Positions 1 through 9,900 of a DNA stretch of 64,000 nucleotides are shown piece after piece. The position numbers and the translations under genes are program-made. Within the stretch, counting starts at the first letter, position 1. Every line of letters begins with the position of its first letter. The stretch covers positions 186,001 through 250,000 of the forward strand of contig CAWCVN010000006.1 in assembly GCA_963799045.1 (NCBI GenBank), given 5' to 3'. This DNA comes from DASRSS01 sp963799045 (GTDB lineage Bacteria; Actinomycetota; Actinomycetes; Mycobacteriales; Jatrophihabitantaceae). The notes beneath the pieces were generated by a model. The model was not told where the DNA came from, did not search any database, and worked only from the letters and a program-made list of their open reading frames with translations.

Positions 1-250
<250 letters not shown>

Positions 251-273
251 GTCGTCCTATTCTGCTCGGTGCG

Positions 274-897
274 TCAGGAGCTGAGCGAGACCGGGTCGAC
301 AGTGACCCGGCAGCCGCGCAGCTCGAACGGGCGGGTCAGCTTGCCGCTCGCCGCGCCGTTCGGCGCGGTCACCTCGATCGTGTCCGACAGCTGCGCGTTG
401 CAGGTCGAATGATCGGTGATCTGTGACTCGGCCTGGGCGCCGGGTTTGAGCTGGACGGCCTGCGCGACGGTGCCGGCCGTCGGCGTCGCGGTCGTGAGCG
501 TCTTGCCGTTGCGAAGCAGCACGACACTGGGGAAGCCGGAGATCGTGCAGCCCGCCTGCGCCGCGTTGACGAAGGTGATGACCGCGATCTCCTGGCCGGG
601 CGTGGCGCCGCCCGGCAGCACCCGCACGGTGAGGTTCGTGCAGGTGTTCGCCGGGGCAGCGCTCGACGAGGAACGCGCCGCCGGCGACGTCGAAACCGCC
701 GCGCTCGTCGTGACCGTGTGGCTCGGCGGGGTCGTTGTCTCCGGGGCCGAGGTCTGCACGGCCGGCACGCTGGCCGATTCGGTGGGCTGCCCCCCGCTGC
801 CGGTCGTGCTTCCGGTCGTGCAGCCCGCGACGAGCAGCGCAGCGGTCAGCGCGGCGACGCCGCCGGCGGCCACACGCCCCGAACGGGTGAAGGTCAC
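274..897 (-). CDS. DUF4232-type secreted lipoprotein
   Basis: Probable cell-surface lipoprotein of 207 residues. Residues 1-26 form a lipoprotein signal ending in the lipobox LVAGC. A Ser/Thr/Pro-rich linker follows to about residue 83. The C-terminal domain has paired cysteines (TCTNL, AGCTISGFP, STCNA, RGC) and the ISGFPSVVLL pattern of DUF4232, a beta-sandwich family of unknown function in Actinobacteria. The GTG start at 897 overlaps the TGA of the upstream repeat protein by four bases (GTGA), so the two are translationally coupled and probably act together outside the membrane. A longer in-frame upstream extension is rejected because it would precede the signal peptide and lie inside the neighbouring gene. 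Confidence 0.8.
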   Translation of the reverse strand: MTFTRSGRVAAGGVAALTAALLVAGCTTGSTTGSGGQPTESASVPAVQTSAPETTTPPSHTVTTSAAVSTSPAARSSSSAAPANTCTNLTVRVLPGGATPGQEIAVITFVNAAQAGCTISGFPSVVLLRNGKTLTTATPTAGTVAQAVQLKPGAQAESQITDHSTCNAQLSDTIEVTAPNGAASGKLTRPFELRGCRVTVDPVSLSS

Positions 898-3721
898 TGC
901 TTGTCGATCCTCAGGTCGGTGGAGTACGGCAGGCTCGTGACCTTCAGGTGGGCGTCCGACTGAAGCTGGTCCCATAGCTGCTGCCACGCGTTGTGCCCGG
1001 TGATGCTCCCGCATCCGCCTGCCTGGTCACACGCGGTCCACTCGGTGAGCGGCCCGCCGAAGTCGAGCCGTGGCTTGCCCGCGTTGACGCCGGTGAGCGA
1101 GATGTACTTCCACTGCCGGGGCATCGTGGTGTTGTAGATCTGCGGCAGGTTCAGGATGCGGGTCGGAGCGCTGCCGCCCGCCAGCTGGTACAGGCCCGCC
1201 ATCGTCCAGCCGTTGTTGCAGTGCCGGCCCGGCGCGACCCACGAGCACCCGTCGGCGGAGCCGTTGAACACGAACGGGGCGGCGGTGGCGCTCAGGTAGC
1301 CGGTCAGCCACGCCCGGCTGCTGCTGTAGTTGCCCCGGAAACCTGGCTCGATGTCGTTCGCGCCGGCGATCGTGATGCCGGGATACTTGGCCGCGGCGTA
1401 GCTGCGCACGGGGTCGACGACCTTGTTCGCCCAGTCCTGACCGGACACCCTGTTGACGTCCATGTCGTTGTTGGTGCCGATCGCGATCGTGATCGGGGCG
1501 CTCGGCTTCTGCTTGCTCGCATAGCCGTCCACGTATGCCTTGATGTCGGTGGCGAGTGCGGAGTACGAGACGAACCGGGTGGTGGCGCTGAGCACCACCC
1601 CGCCGTCGTAGCTGTCCTGGCCGCCGATGTCGAGCAGGATCAGGTAGCCGTGGCCCGACGGGTTGTAGTAGGCGTCGGTCGCGCCTTCGGTGCGCATGGT
1701 CGCCTGGTCGGCGGCCGACCCGCCTCGGATGTTGCGGATGTAGCGGCTGGTCGACACCGGCGCGGGCGTCGTCTGCGGCGGGGGGCTCGCCTGGGTCATC
1801 ACCGCGGCGGTCGCGGCCGCGGGTGAGGAGCCGGCGACGTTCTTGGCCACGACCGAGAATGTGTAGCTGCGCTTCGGCTTCAACCCGACCACGGTCGCCG
1901 TGGTGGCGTCGCCGGTGACGGTCACCGAGACACCGCCCGGCGAGCTGGTCACGATGTAGCTGCTCGGCGGGGCGCCGCCGTCGTTGGCCGGTGCGCTCCA
2001 GCTGACCGTGGCACCGCCGTAACCGCCGACGGCGCTGGCGCTCTGCGGGGCGGACGGCGGCTTCGGGTTGACGGCGATGATCAGCTCGCAGCCGAGCGGC
2101 GTGTCCTGTCCGTCACCGAGGTTCACCGCGGTGAGGCACACGGTGTGCTCGCCGGCGTCCGCCGGGACCGTGAGGGAGAACCCGTGATCGGCGCCGTAGA
2201 CCGCCTGGTACGAGGTGGGGGTGGCCGGCGCGGCGAGGTCGGCCGTCCCGCTCGTGCTGGGCTGGCCGTCGAGGGTGGCCGAGACGGTGACCGGGTCGGT
2301 CGTGCCCTGGTCGAGCGCCCAGCCGGACACGGCCAGCTTGGTGGGGTCGCTCGTCGATCGGGCCAGCGTCTGGAAGGAACCGACCGGGTCGTAGTTCAGC
2401 GTGACCGAGTCGCACGAGTCGGCGGCGTTGCCGTCGCCGAACTGGACGTTCACGCCGGCGGCGCAGACCGTGTGCTTGCCGTCGCCTGCGGGAATCGTCA
2501 TGTCGAAGCGGTGGCCGTGCGGCCCGCCGTCGGCCGTCGTGGTGCCGGCGGACTTGCCGTCCAGGGTGAGGCTCGCCTGGATCGGGTCCGTGGTGTCCGG
2601 GTCGACGGCCCAGCCGACCGCCTCGATCCCGGTCAGCGTCTGGGTGAGCGAGACGATCCTGGCCGCGGGTTGAAGTTCAGCGTGATCGACTGGCAGGCGA
2701 GCTTCGCGTCCTGGCCCCACCTCAGGTTGGTGCCCCGAAGGCAGATGACGTGCTTTCCCTGCGGGAGCTGGTACTGGGCGCTGAACGAATGCTTGCTCAC
2801 GGCCGTGCTTGTGCTGTGCGTGACAGCGCTGCTCGTGGAGGAGGCACCGTCGGCGGTGGTGGTGCCCAGTAGCGTTCCGTTGTCGTACACACTGACGGTC
2901 ACCGGGGCGGGGGTGTCGGGGTCGGTGGCCCAGCCGTCGACCTGTACCCCGCCGGGGATCTGCGCGAGCTTGGCGATGCCGCCGACCGGGTCGTAGTTGA
3001 GCGTGATCGTCTTGCAGCCGATCTTCGCATCGACGCCCCATCGCGTGTTGTGTCCGACGATGCAGATGTTGTAGGTGCCGGCCGGCAGCGACTGGTGGCC
3101 TCTGAACCCGTGGCCGTGGTGGCCGCGGTAATTCGCGAGGACCGTGCCACCGACCTGCTTGCCGTTCGCGAGCATGCTCACCGAGATCGGGGCGCGGCTG
3201 TTCGGGTCCCACGCCGCGCCGATGTAGCTGACACCGCCGGGCATCTGGCGGACGGCCGCCAGCCTGCCCTGCGGGTTGTTGGCCAGTGTGCGGGCGCGGC
3301 AGCCGATCCGACGCGGGTGGCCGGCGCCGTGGTTGGAGCTCTTGACGCAGATGAGGTGCCTGCCGAGCGGCACGCGGACGTTGACGGCGAAGCCGTGCGC
3401 CGCGCCGTGGTAGCCGTAGCTCGCCGGCACGGCGGGGTGTGCGCGGTTGGCGGTCGCGCGGGCATGCCGCCGTCCGTCGACGAACACGGCGATCTTCAGC
3501 GGGGCGTTGGAGTCGTTGTCGACCGCCCAGCCGCTGACGCGGTAGTAACGCGCGGAGACCTGTGCCACCGACTTGACGTGACCGTAGGGGTTGTGTGTCG
3601 TCCCCCGTGCGTCGGCCGCCGTCTCGGTGACGACCACCGCCGTGCCGAGCAGGACGACGGCGGAGAGCAGAGCCAGTCCGATTCGCCTCGTGCGGCGGCC
3701 GGTGGTCCTGGATCTGGTCAT
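894..3721 (-). CDS. Large secreted protein: five beta-sandwich repeats, fibronectin III domain, C-terminal domain of unknown function (one frameshift)
   Basis: About 942 residues once a single-base frameshift near 2660-2668 is corrected. It has a signal peptide with a twin-arginine-like start (RRTRRIGLALLSAVVLLG). Five repeats of about 95 residues follow, recognisable by GWAVDxD, a Gly/His-rich loop, HxICVxGxN and CxxITLNYDP. A fibronectin type III domain follows (GGATVSWSAPANDGG). The last ~270 residues form an unrecognised domain containing ILLDIGGQDSYDG, IAIGTNNDMDV and several Cys and Trp. The repeats resemble the beta-sandwich modules of actinobacterial surface proteins. The end domain could be a glycan-acting TIM-barrel-like enzyme, but no catalytic motif is certain. 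Promoter and ribosome site lie in 3722-3850. It is coupled to the DUF4232 lipoprotein downstream. Confidence 0.75.
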
Positions 3722-3895
3722 GGTGCTACCTCGAGGTTCCGGCGCGTGATCGCGCTACGCGGCCCGGGTCGCGGCCTCACCAGCGTGGCCCGCGCCCACC
3801 CCCAACTGTCCGCAGGGGGCGGAACGATCAAACCACTAATGATACTCATGTGACAAGTGTGACTGGTGTTGCGACACGCCGTCCGCGCCGGGACC

Positions 3896-5528
3896 TCACC
3901 CGGGCAGCGTGTAACCGGCGAAGCGGTCCCGGAGCGTCTTCTTCGAGAACTTTCCGACACTGGTCTTGGGCACCTCGTCGATGAAGACAACATCGTCCGG
4001 CACCTGCCACGAGTTGAGCCGTTCGCGCAGGAAGTCCAGCAACTCCTCGCCGGTCGAGCTGCTCTCCCGGTGCCCGACGACCACGCAGGCCAGCGGCCGC
4101 TCGCCCCACTTCGGGTGCGGCACGGCGATGACCGCGGCCTCGGCGACCTTCGGGTGGCCCATGATCTCGTTCTCGAGCGTCGACCGAGCTGATCCACTCG
4201 CCGCCGGACTTGACCAGGTCCTTCGTCCGGTCGACCAGGCGCACGTAACCGAGCGGCGAGATCGCCGCGACGTCGCCGGTGCGCAGCCAGCCGTCGGGGG
4301 AGAACCGGTCGCCGGGGTCGTCGGTGCGGTAGTACTGGCTGGCCAGCCACGGTCCGCGGCACTCCAGCTCACCGCTGGCCTCGTCGTCCCAGGGCAGCTC
4401 GGCTCGCCGGTGTCGGCGTCGACGATGCGCATGTCGACGCCCGGCGGGGCGATACCCGCGGTCGCGCGGATGTCGGCCTTGCTCCTCGTCGCTGAGGTCG
4501 GCGAACTCGGCCCGGATCGTGCAGACCGAGCCGAGCGGCGACATCTCGGTCATGCCCCAGGCCTGGGTGATCGGCAGGCCGACCTTCGCGCGCCAGGCCT
4601 CCGACAGCGACTTCGGCACCGCCGAGCCGCCGCAGATGATCGTGCGCAGGTGCGACAGGTCGTGTTGGTCGAGCAGCGGCACCATGCCCATCCAGATCGT
4701 CGGCACACCGGCCGCGACCGTCACCTGCTCGTCGGCCATCAGCCCGAGCAATCCCTCGGGCGAGAGGTCCGGCCCGGGCATGACCAGCGACGCGCCGCCG
4801 AGGAAGGCCGCGTACGGCAGCCCCCAGGCGTTCGCGTGGAACATCGGCACCACCGGCAGCACGACGTCGGCGTCGTTGAGGCCGAACACCGCGGCGGTCA
4901 GCGACGCGTTCGAGTGCAGCCAGGTGGAGCGGTGCGAGTAGAGCACGCCCTTAGGGTTGCCGGTGGTCCCGCTCGTGTAGCAGATGGCGGCGGCGGTGCG
5001 CTCGTCGGTGACCCGCCCACGGAGGTCGGTCTCGTCCGCCCCGTCGAGCAGGTCCCGGTAGTGCACGATGCGCGGATCGTCGGGGATCTCGGCGGCGGCG
5101 CCGTCGTCCATGACGATCACGTGCTTCACCGTCGTCAGTTCGGGCAGGTACTTGCCGAACAGCGGCAGCAGCGAACGGTCGACGAACACCGCCTCGTCCT
5201 CGGCGTGCTCGAAGGTGTACACCAGCTGCTCGGGGAAGTAGCGGATGTTCCCGGTGTGCATCACCCGACCGGTGCCGGGGATCGCGAAGTACAGCGCAAG
5301 GTGCCGGGCGGTGTTCCAGGCGAAGGTGGCGACCCGGCCGTCGGGCGAGATGCCCAGCGCGTCGAGCGCCGCGCCGATGCGGCGGGCCTCGCCGGCGAGC
5401 TCGGCGAAGGTGGTGCGCTCGACGTCGCCGACGGTCTTGGTGGTGACCGATCTCGTGCCGAAGAAGCGCTCGCCGCGCTCGAGGATCCAGTTCGTGGTCA
5501 GGGGGATGTCCTGCATCAGTCCGAGCAT
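3896..5528 (-). CDS. Long-chain acyl-CoA synthetase (three frameshifts)
   Basis: ATP-dependent fatty acyl-CoA ligase of the ANL (AMP-forming) superfamily, about 543 residues when repaired. It activates a fatty acid to acyl-adenylate and then to the CoA thioester. Visible motifs are the P-loop YTSGTTGNPKG, the A5 motif QAWGMTEMSP, the A7 stretch GWLRTGDVA, the hinge DRTKDLVKSGGEWIS and the A10 lysine region KTSVGKFSKKTLR. Frame changes at about 4180 (GAC-g-CTC), 4400 and 4478 (an extra A in GAGCAAGGCC) separate pieces that match the family continuously, so they look like sequence errors. The ATG at 5528 is chosen because the family N-terminus (MxDxPLTTNWILERG) begins there. The stop is at 3896. 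Substrate chain length is not readable. Confidence 0.85.
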
Positions 5529-5625
5529 GCGGGGAATCGTCGTCGCCCGGCCGCCGTCGGGCAAGACCTCGCGGCTGCCGTCTGCGCTCGTGCACGCGCG
5601 CCCAGCGGTCCGGATCGCCCTGTGC

Positions 5626-6984
5626 TCAGTGGTAGGAGCGGGTGATGACGAACCGGCGTACCTGCACCCGGTCGGCGTCGAAGTACTGCTCGGCCGAGGC
5701 AAGGTCGTACCGGACGGCGGGGTCGCGGCTCGCCTGTGCCTGCGCGGCGATGGGTCCGTACGCGGTGGGCAGCCCATGGTCGGCACCGATGTCGGCGCCG
5801 CGCACGGACCCGGTCACCGTCACGACGTTCGCCCGCGCCGGGTTGGCCCGGCCGTCGAGCTGCGGCACGAGGTCGTGGTCGTTCTCCAGCGCGAGCGCAC
5901 GCACCGACGCCGGGAGCCCGCCCACCGTGCGGCCGACGGGGGAGCCGGCGGTGATCACGTCGGTGACGTCGAAGCGCCCGGCGGTGACGGCGTCGCGTGC
6001 CGCGGTGACGGCCACCATGCCGCCCAGGCTGTGCCCGACCAGCAGCACCGGATCGTCGGGGCGGACACCGGCGCGGGCCAGCGCGGCGAGGACGCCCTGC
6101 TCGTAAGCCGTGCGCTCGCCGCGGATGGCGCGGATGTTCGAGGCCGGACCGGTGACATCCGCGTCGTGGCCGGTGGTGCTCCAGTCCCGCGTGCCGGGGA
6201 TGTCGACGATGACGCTGCGCGTGCCGTCGGTGTGGTGCAGCACCTTGACGTCGATCTCGCCGCCCGCGGTTCCGCTGCGGGCGGCCTCGTCCTCGTTCTC
6301 GCTGCGCCAGGCCAGGCCGCCGATGACGTCGCTCAGGTCGCGCGGCGGCCGTGTGGCGATGACGCTGGTGTCCTGACCGGCGTCGGCGACGACCGCCGAC
6401 CCGTCGGCGAAGTGGCTGTGCAAGTACGAGTTCACCCCGGACACGACGCCACGCCACCACGGCGACGCCGCCGTGAGCGCGGCGTTCGCGTCGACCACGG
6501 TGTCGGCCAGCTGCGGGTCGTCGCTGACGAACGCGTTCCAGCCGGCGCCCGCGCCGTCGGCGGCCCCGCGTCCGATGCCGTCGGCGACGGCGCCGGGCAG
6601 CCGGAGCAGGCCCTGCCAGTCCGGCCGGACCGCATGCCAGGCGGCCGCGATGTCGTGCAGCAGCCCGTCGTCGAGGCGGTCGACCACCTGGTACAGGTGC
6701 GCGGCCGCGGCCAGGTGGCCGGCGGTCGAGTCGAGCTCGGCGACCGCGGCTGCGAGGGCGGTGCGCACGCGATCGAGGGCGTCCTGCGCCTGTGAGAGCA
6801 GCGCCGCGCCGGTGCTGCCGTCCAGCGAGGCGACGGTCCACAGCCCCCAATACCCGGTGGCGCAGGCGGTCACCACCTCGTCGAGCCGATCCGCTTCGCG
6901 GCGCAGCTCCGCTGCTGCCGCCTCCAGGGCAGCGCCGGCCGCCTGGACGCGGTCCAGCCCGCCGGAGACCGAGACTCCGCTCAC
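5626..6984 (-). CDS. Alpha/beta hydrolase with a helical WXG-like N-terminal domain
   Basis: Protein of 452 residues. Residues 1-170 are predicted long amphipathic helices rich in Ala, Leu, Asp and Arg. Residues ~190-452 are a hydrolase domain with the nucleophile motif GHSLGG (Ser about 319), a likely acid in ALENDHDLVP (about 369-371) and a likely His in ADHGLP (about 403). This suggests a lipase or esterase. There is no signal peptide. The GTG start at 6984 overlaps the TGA of the small upstream gene by four bases. The pairing with a WXG100-like protein and the helical N-terminus suggest export by a type VII-like route or a complex of the two proteins. That is inference, and the substrate is unknown. 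Confidence 0.7.
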   Translation of the reverse strand: MSGVSVSGGLDRVQAAGAALEAAAAELRREADRLDEVVTACATGYWGLWTVASLDGSTGAALLSQAQDALDRVRTALAAAVAELDSTAGHLAAAAHLYQVVDRLDDGLLHDIAAAWHAVRPDWQGLLRLPGAVADGIGRGAADGAGAGWNAFVSDDPQLADTVVDANAALTAASPWWRGVVSGVNSYLHSHFADGSAVVADAGQDTSVIATRPPRDLSDVIGGLAWRSENEDEAARSGTAGGEIDVKVLHHTDGTRSVIVDIPGTRDWSTTGHDADVTGPASNIRAIRGERTAYEQGVLAALARAGVRPDDPVLLVGHSLGGMVAVTAARDAVTAGRFDVTDVITAGSPVGRTVGGLPASVRALALENDHDLVPQLDGRANPARANVVTVTGSVRGADIGADHGLPTAYGPIAAQAQASRDPAVRYDLASAEQYFDADRVQVRRFVITRSYH

Positions 6985-7250
6985 CGGTCGCAGGCGGGCA
7001 GGCTGCGCGTGTAGCGCCGCAGGAGCTGCAGCGCCGAATCCAGATCGTCCGCGGCACCCCGCAGCGCAACCGCGGTGCGTGTCACGCGCGCGCGGAACGC
7101 CGTCGCTGCCGGGGAGTGCCACGGGACGGTCTCAGCGATCAGCGCCGCTCGGGTGGCCACCCCGCGCACGGTGTCCGGTTCGAGGGACAACCCGCTCACC
7201 AGGCGGGTCGCCTGGTGAGCACCGGCGTTCTGCCTCGATGGCGCGGACAT
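6981..7250 (-). CDS. WXG100-like small helical protein
   Basis: Protein of 89 residues. It has the WHSPAATAFR motif near residues 44-53, which matches the W-x-G/S-x-A-A-x-x-F turn of WXG100/ESX-like helical hairpins. Flanking helices have Leu/Val/Ala heptads. It is encoded directly upstream of, and overlapping by four bases, an alpha/beta hydrolase whose own N-terminus is similarly helical. The two are therefore likely made in equal amounts and may associate. The ATG at 7250 is the only good start that gives the usual ~90-residue length. No secretion ATPase lies in this window. Confidence 0.6.
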   Translation of the reverse strand: MSAPSRQNAGAHQATRLVSGLSLEPDTVRGVATRAALIAETVPWHSPAATAFRARVTRTAVALRGAADDLDSALQLLRRYTRSLPACDR

Positions 7251-7436
7251 GAGAACAGCCTGCGGGCAGGGGTGTCGCTGCGGGCGCGCACAGGCCAAGA
7301 TGTGGATGGCGAGCAGATCCGTCCACAGCGTGCCGTTGCCCGCTCCCTGCGGAGCTCGTGCTTGAATGAAGACATCGAACGACAGCGGTGTAATTCGCCG
7401 CTGGAGGCGAGCCAGAGGGACGAAGGAGCACCGGGT

Positions 7437-7754
7437 ATGGACTTCGCTCACGCTGCCGCAGCGAACAGCGACGGCGCCGGGGACGCGGAGAATGCTGCTT
7501 CCGACGGGCTGAGCCGCCGGGATCGCGAGATCCTGGCCTTCGAACGCCAGTGGTGGAAGTACGCCGGAGCCAAGGAGCAGGCGATCCGCGAGCTGTTCGA
7601 CATGTCCACCACGCGCTACTACCAGGTGCTCAACGCGCTGATCGACACGCCCGCCGCACTCGCCGCCGATCCCATGCTCGTCAAGCGCCTCCGCCGGCTG
7701 CGGGCCAGCCGTCAACGGCAGCGGTCGGCCCGCCGACTCGGCATCGAGGTCTGA
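7437..7754 (+). CDS. DUF3263 family protein
   Basis: Protein of 105 residues with the conserved core LSRRDREILAFERQWWKYAGAKEQAI and FDMSTTRYYQVLNALID that defines DUF3263, an actinobacterial family of unknown function that looks like a small helical DNA-binding-like protein. The C-terminus is basic (RRLRRLRASRQRQRSARR). The ATG at 7437 is preceded by GAAGGAG, a clear ribosome site. An upstream extension of the frame is antisense to the WXG-like gene and is rejected. It sits immediately before a LytR C-terminal-domain protein, an arrangement I believe recurs in actinomycetes, and the two probably form an operon. Confidence 0.85.
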   Translation: MDFAHAAAANSDGAGDAENAASDGLSRRDREILAFERQWWKYAGAKEQAIRELFDMSTTRYYQVLNALIDTPAALAADPMLVKRLRRLRASRQRQRSARRLGIEV

Positions 7755-8324
7755 TCAGCAGGCACGCCCAGCAGACCCGGCTTCAGGCTCGCAGACGGCG
7801 GCGCGAGCGTCTGGCCGGCGTCGCGCTCGCGGTCGTCGGCGTGGCGGTCCTCGTCGTCGCGATCGTCGCCCTGCGGGGTCCGGGCACACGGGGGACGTCC
7901 GCCGGTAGCCGGATTCCCAGTCACCCGGCGCCCGCACCCAGCTCGGGGCGGGCCAGCGGGGCCACCAGCGGGTCGGCGGGCACCTCTTCCGCCAGCGGTT
8001 CGCCGAGTGGCTCGGACACCGCCGGGATACAGCGCCAGCCGCTGGTCGTGCTGAACAACACGACGACCGCGCACCTGGCCCGGCAGTGCCAGCCAAACCT
8101 TCGAGCAGGGTGGCTGGACCGTCACCAAGTTCAGCAACTACACCAACGACATCCTGTCGACCTGTGCCTATTTCGACCCGTCGGTACCCGGCGCGAAGGC
8201 CGCCGCGGAGGCGCTGCAGGCGCAGTTCCCGGCGATCAAGCGGGTCGAACCCCAGTTCGCCGAACTCGCCAGCTGGAACAGTCCGATCGTGGTGATCCTG
8301 ACCCAGGACTACGTCTCCGGATAG
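7751..8324 (+). CDS. Membrane-anchored LytR C-terminal domain protein (one frameshift, start uncertain)
   Basis: About 190 residues. A basic N-terminus (QARRRRRERLAG) is followed by one membrane helix (VALAVVGVAVLVVAIVAL), a Ser/Gly/Thr-rich extracellular linker and a LytR_C domain (PLVVLNNTTTAHLARQ, then TFEQGGWTV, STCAYFDPSVPGA, VVILTQDYVSG). LytR_C domains are thought to bind cell-wall polymer in LCP-family proteins. Here the domain stands alone on an anchor. An extra T at about 8087 (CAG-t-GCC) breaks the frame in the middle of the domain. No ATG or GTG is convincing: the frame opens at a CTG overlapping the DUF3263 stop, so the start may be affected by another error. Confidence 0.7.
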
Positions 8325-8397
8325 CGGTCTCCGGACAGCGCCGCGAATCGCGCTGCGGGGCATATGCGAAGATGGAGCGCACAACCGCATAAGCAAG

Positions 8398-8540
8398 CTC
8401 ATCCAGAGGGGCAGAGGGACCGGCCCGACGAAGCCCCGGCAACCGTGCGTTCGAGCATCTTTCGTCACTTGGTGACGCGAGGCCTGCCGACGCAGCTGGT
8501 GCCAACTCCGGCCCGGACACCGTCCGGGAAAGATGAGGAG
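8398..8540 (+). ncRNA. SAM-I (S-box) riboswitch in the thrC leader
   Basis: The leader contains the S-box landmarks in order. The 5' strand of P1 is CTCATC (8398-8403), followed by CAGAGGGGCAGAGGGAC, GGCCCGACGAAGCCCCGGCAACC (P2/kink-turn and J region), a P3 arm, and TGGTGCCAACTCC. The closing 3' strand is GATGAG (8532-8537). P1 pairs perfectly. Its 3' strand runs into GAGGAGAAAGG just ahead of the thrC GTG. Forming P1 with bound S-adenosylmethionine would therefore hide the ribosome site, which implies translational control. No terminator with a U-run is visible. The element places threonine synthase under a signal of methionine/SAM sufficiency. Confidence 0.88.
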
Positions 8541-8554
8541 AAAGGCCTCGCTTC

Positions 8555-9823
8555 GTGACTGCTGTAGTTGACCGCCCCACGCTCCCCTCGCCCGCCTCGG
8601 GCCTGATCTGTCGCAACTGCGGCGCGCGGTTCCCGCTCGGCGCCCAGCACGCCTGCTTCGAGTGCTTCGGCCCGCTGGAGGTCGAGTACGACGACGCCGC
8701 GTTGGCCCGAGTGACGCACGCGGACATCGAGGCCGGTCCGCACTCGTTGTGGCGCTACGCCGGCCTGCTGCCGGTCGGCCAGGACCCGGCGACCCGGGTC
8801 GAGTCCTCGACCGGGATGACCCCGCTGATCCGTGCCGACCGCCTCGCCGAGGAACTGGGCTTCACCGCGCCGGTGTGGGTGAAGGACGACTCGGCCAACC
8901 CGACCCACTCGTTCAAGGACCGCGTGGTGTCGGTGGCGATCACCGCCGCGCGCGAGCTCGGCTTTGAGCGGATCGCCTGTGCCTCCACCGGCAACCTGGG
9001 CAACTCCGTCGCCGCGCATGCCGCGCGCATCGGGATGCCGTCGATCGTATTCGTGCCCTCCGACCTCGAGGCGCCGAAGATCGTCCAGTCGGCGATCTAC
9101 GGCGGCACGCTCGTCGGCATCGAGGGTTCCTACGACGACGTGAACCGGTTGTGCTCGGAGCTTTCGGAGACCGACGAGTTCGAGACGACCGGCTTCGTCA
9201 ACGTCAACGTCCGTCCCTACTACGCCGAGGGCTCCAAGACGCTCGGATTCGAGGTGGCCGAGCAGCTGGGCTGGCGGCTGCCGGGCCAGTACGTCGCGCC
9301 GATGGCGTCAGGCTCGATGCTGACGAAGATCAACAAGGCGTTCAAGGAACTCGTCGCCGCCGGGCTGGTGCCGGAGTCGAAGTGGAAGGTGTTCGGCGCC
9401 CAGTCGGCCGGCTGCGCGCCGATCGCGACGGCGTTCGCCGACGGCGTCGACACGGTGATCCCGGTGAAACCGACCGGCATCGCGAAGTCGCTGAACATCG
9501 GCAACCCCGCCGACGGCCCGTACGCACTCGACGCGGTGCGCAGCACCGGCGGCGCGATGGCTGCGGTGAACGACGAGGAGATCCGCGAGGGCATCCGGTT
9601 GCTGGCCCGCACGACCGGCGTGTTCGCCGAGACCGCGGGCGGCGTGACCACGGCCGTGCTGAAGAAGCTGGTCGAGACCGGCCAGCTGGACACCTCGGTC
9701 GAGACGGTCGTCTACAACACCGGCGACGGGCTGAAGACGATCGACGCGGTCAGCGCCGGCGCGCACCCGACCGCGGTGATCCCGCCGACCATCAAGGGGA
9801 TGCGCGAAGCCGGCCTGCTGTAG
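8555..9823 (+). CDS. thrC: Threonine synthase
   Basis: Cytosolic PLP enzyme converting O-phosphohomoserine to threonine, 422 residues, the usual length for the plant/actinobacterial type. The PLP lysine is in NPTHSFKDRVVS (Lys about 121). The phosphate/PLP loop STGNLGNSVAAHAARIG follows, with the C-terminal TGDGLKTIDAV. The N-terminus carries four cysteines in two CxxC pairs (CRNCG and CFEC, residues 19-37), a zinc-ribbon-like cap seen in this subgroup. The GTG start at 8555 follows AAAGG. The gene is directly downstream of a SAM-I riboswitch and is followed by a 77-base gap before the sigma factor. Confidence 0.95.
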   Translation: MTAVVDRPTLPSPASGLICRNCGARFPLGAQHACFECFGPLEVEYDDAALARVTHADIEAGPHSLWRYAGLLPVGQDPATRVESSTGMTPLIRADRLAEELGFTAPVWVKDDSANPTHSFKDRVVSVAITAARELGFERIACASTGNLGNSVAAHAARIGMPSIVFVPSDLEAPKIVQSAIYGGTLVGIEGSYDDVNRLCSELSETDEFETTGFVNVNVRPYYAEGSKTLGFEVAEQLGWRLPGQYVAPMASGSMLTKINKAFKELVAAGLVPESKWKVFGAQSAGCAPIATAFADGVDTVIPVKPTGIAKSLNIGNPADGPYALDAVRSTGGAMAAVNDEEIREGIRLLARTTGVFAETAGGVTTAVLKKLVETGQLDTSVETVVYNTGDGLKTIDAVSAGAHPTAVIPPTIKGMREAGLL

Positions 9824-9900
9824 CTCGCGCCGCACGCCGCGGCACCGCGAAAATGATCCACTGACCCAACCGGCACCGGTCGCGGTGACGTAGACAGGGT

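Noticed and set aside
3966..5645. Long plus-strand open frame of 559 codons opposite the acyl-CoA synthetase.
   Set aside because: It is a high-GC antisense shadow. It has no motif and an Arg/Gly/His-rich composition, while the minus strand shows all ANL-ligase motifs.
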